Assembly (NCBI GenBank): GCA_031973435.1
Contig: DALYDA010000011.1
Span: 1 to 21,829, forward strand
Length of the DNA: 21,829 bases
Source: HK-STAS-PATE-34 sp031973435
GTDB lineage: Bacteria > Patescibacteriota > Minisyncoccia > Phycocordibacterales > UBA9973
Direction: 5' to 3'
Shown one piece after another: positions 21,566 to 21,829 of the stretch (position 1 is the stretch's first letter; the number at the start of each line of letters is the position of its first letter). The notes beneath the pieces are model-generated. The model was not told the DNA's origin, did no database searches, and saw only the letters and a list, made by a program, of their open reading frames with translations. The translations under genes were made by a program, and so were the position numbers.

Positions 21566-21593
21566 TTGCATAATAGAGCTTTTTGTGTATAAT
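21566..21593 (+). promoter_or_regulatory. Promoter toward tRNA-fMet
   Basis: TTGCAT (21566-21571), 16-nt spacer, perfect TATAAT (21588-21593). Start near 21600, so the broken tRNA-fMet fragment (21619-21663) would be transcribed in front of the intact tRNA. Confidence 0.68.
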
Positions 21594-21618
21594 CGTCTTT
21601 GTCGCTTAGTAAATACAT

Positions 21619-21663
21619 AGCGGGGTAGACCTGCCTGCCGGTAGGCAGGGAAATGGTGTCTCG
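21619..21663 (+). pseudogene. Broken 5' part of tRNA-fMet with a 20-nt palindrome inserted
   Basis: Nucleotides 1-11 of tRNA-fMet (AGCGGGGTAGA, with CAT before it) are perfect, a 20-nt palindrome follows, then GAAATGGTGTCTCG continues exactly where the tRNA was cut. Homology ends just after the D stem. It begins 98 nt upstream of the intact gene, same strand. Removing the palindrome restores the tRNA sequence without loss or gain. Confidence 0.88.
21630..21649. repeat. 20-nt palindromic insert (CCTGCCT family)
   Basis: CCTGCCTGCCGGTAGGCAGG, self-complementary apart from one G-T position. It sits precisely between tRNA nucleotides 11 and 12. Confidence 0.9.
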
Positions 21664-21667
21664 AAAG

Positions 21668-21695
21668 TTGGCAAAATTCGTAGTTACATTATAGG
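21668..21695 (+). promoter_or_regulatory. Possible second promoter close to tRNA-fMet
   Basis: TTGGCA (21668-21673), 16-nt spacer, TATAGG (21690-21695). If used, the start near 21702 would omit the broken fragment. Weaker -10 than the upstream promoter. Confidence 0.35.
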
Positions 21696-21716
21696 CAGTT
21701 GAGCAAGAATATTCAT

Positions 21717-21787
21717 AGCGGGGTAGAGAAATGGTGTCTCGTCAGGCTCATAACCTGAAGAAAGCGGTTCGATTCCGCTCCCCGCAA
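21717..21787 (+). tRNA. Initiator tRNA-fMet (CAT)
   Basis: Acceptor pairs G2-C71 through G7-C66, but A1 faces A72, the unpaired end that marks initiators; D stem GAGA/TCTC has A11-U24, another initiator mark. Anticodon stem TCAGG/CCTGA has two of the usual three G-C pairs; loop CTCATAA, anticodon CAT; T stem AGCGG/CCGCT with TTCGATT; A73. CCA is not encoded. Confidence 0.94.
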
Positions 21788-21795
21788 CAGCAAAA

Positions 21796-21829
21796 AAAAC
21801 AAAAGACCCCAGTCGGGGTCTTTTGTTTT
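21796..21829 (+). terminator. Terminator of tRNA-fMet
   Basis: A 15-bp perfect stem (21796-21810 / 21815-21829) with core AAAAGACCCC / GGGGTCTTTT and loop AGTC, ending in TTTTGTTTT at the window edge. Confidence 0.9.

Noticed and set aside
21428..21571. N-terminal extension of the second GIY-YIG frame
   Set aside because: It would translate the tRNA-Met fragment and its palindrome; the domain itself starts at the ATG at 21427.
1..21829. CRISPR array or insertion sequence
   Set aside because: No regularly spaced repeat series, no cas genes, no transposase or terminal inverted repeats were seen; the only mobile-looking items are the small palindromes.

Overview
The window looks like a chromosomal segment of a reduced-genome bacterium of the Candidate Phyla Radiation (Patescibacteria, most like Parcubacteria/Nomurabacteria/Campbellbacteria). 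Clues are an AT-rich genome, very short intergenic regions, few Shine-Dalgarno sites, tRNA genes mostly without encoded CCA, a solute-binding protein with no transporter genes beside it, a pared-down RF2, small GIY-YIG proteins, and a 16S 5' end with a changed 27F site. This placement is inference; no alignment was run. TGA and TAG both act as stops and RF2 is present, so the code is standard.

Layout. 1-330: the 5' end of a 16S rRNA gene on the minus strand, with a strong promoter and structured leader. 329-2113: a small unknown gene converging on murA (peptidoglycan precursor). 2184-8290: a plus-strand block of secG, a membrane-anchored family 5 solute-binding protein, ribonuclease J, an MFS transporter and an RluB/RsuA-type pseudouridine synthase. 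8292-11358: a minus-strand block of tRNA-Gln, an ABC-F ATPase, a GIY-YIG protein and two unknown proteins. 11426-14398: accessory genes (DUF4406-like protein, unknown protein, LOG-family protein, lipoprotein, secreted protein). 14474-18815: a minus-strand housekeeping block of prfB, ftsE, ftsX and pyrG. 18892-20609: a secreted protein with a zincin-like helix, two tRNA-Thr genes and a SAM methyltransferase. 20618-21829: a tRNA cluster (Asp, Met, initiator fMet).

The most unusual part is 20.6-21.7 kb. Each of the three tRNA genes there is preceded, on the same strand and inside its probable transcript, by a broken copy of its own 5' part. In every copy the first 9-11 tRNA nucleotides are perfect and are followed by a GC-rich palindrome (20, 28 or 40 nt, from two sequence families) inserted at the acceptor/D-stem junction. 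At tRNA-Met a GIY-YIG nuclease gene lies between the broken and intact copies and its stop codon is made of tRNA nucleotides 8-10. This could be a family of small palindromic elements targeting tRNA genes, or a leader-RNA device; I cannot tell which from one window.

A second theme is leaderless expression. Two protein genes (ABC-F and methyltransferase) start 1-2 nt after the 3' end of a tRNA, so tRNA 3' processing would itself make a leaderless mRNA. Several other genes (prfB, the LOG gene, secG, MFS) have -10 boxes only 6-10 nt before the start codon.
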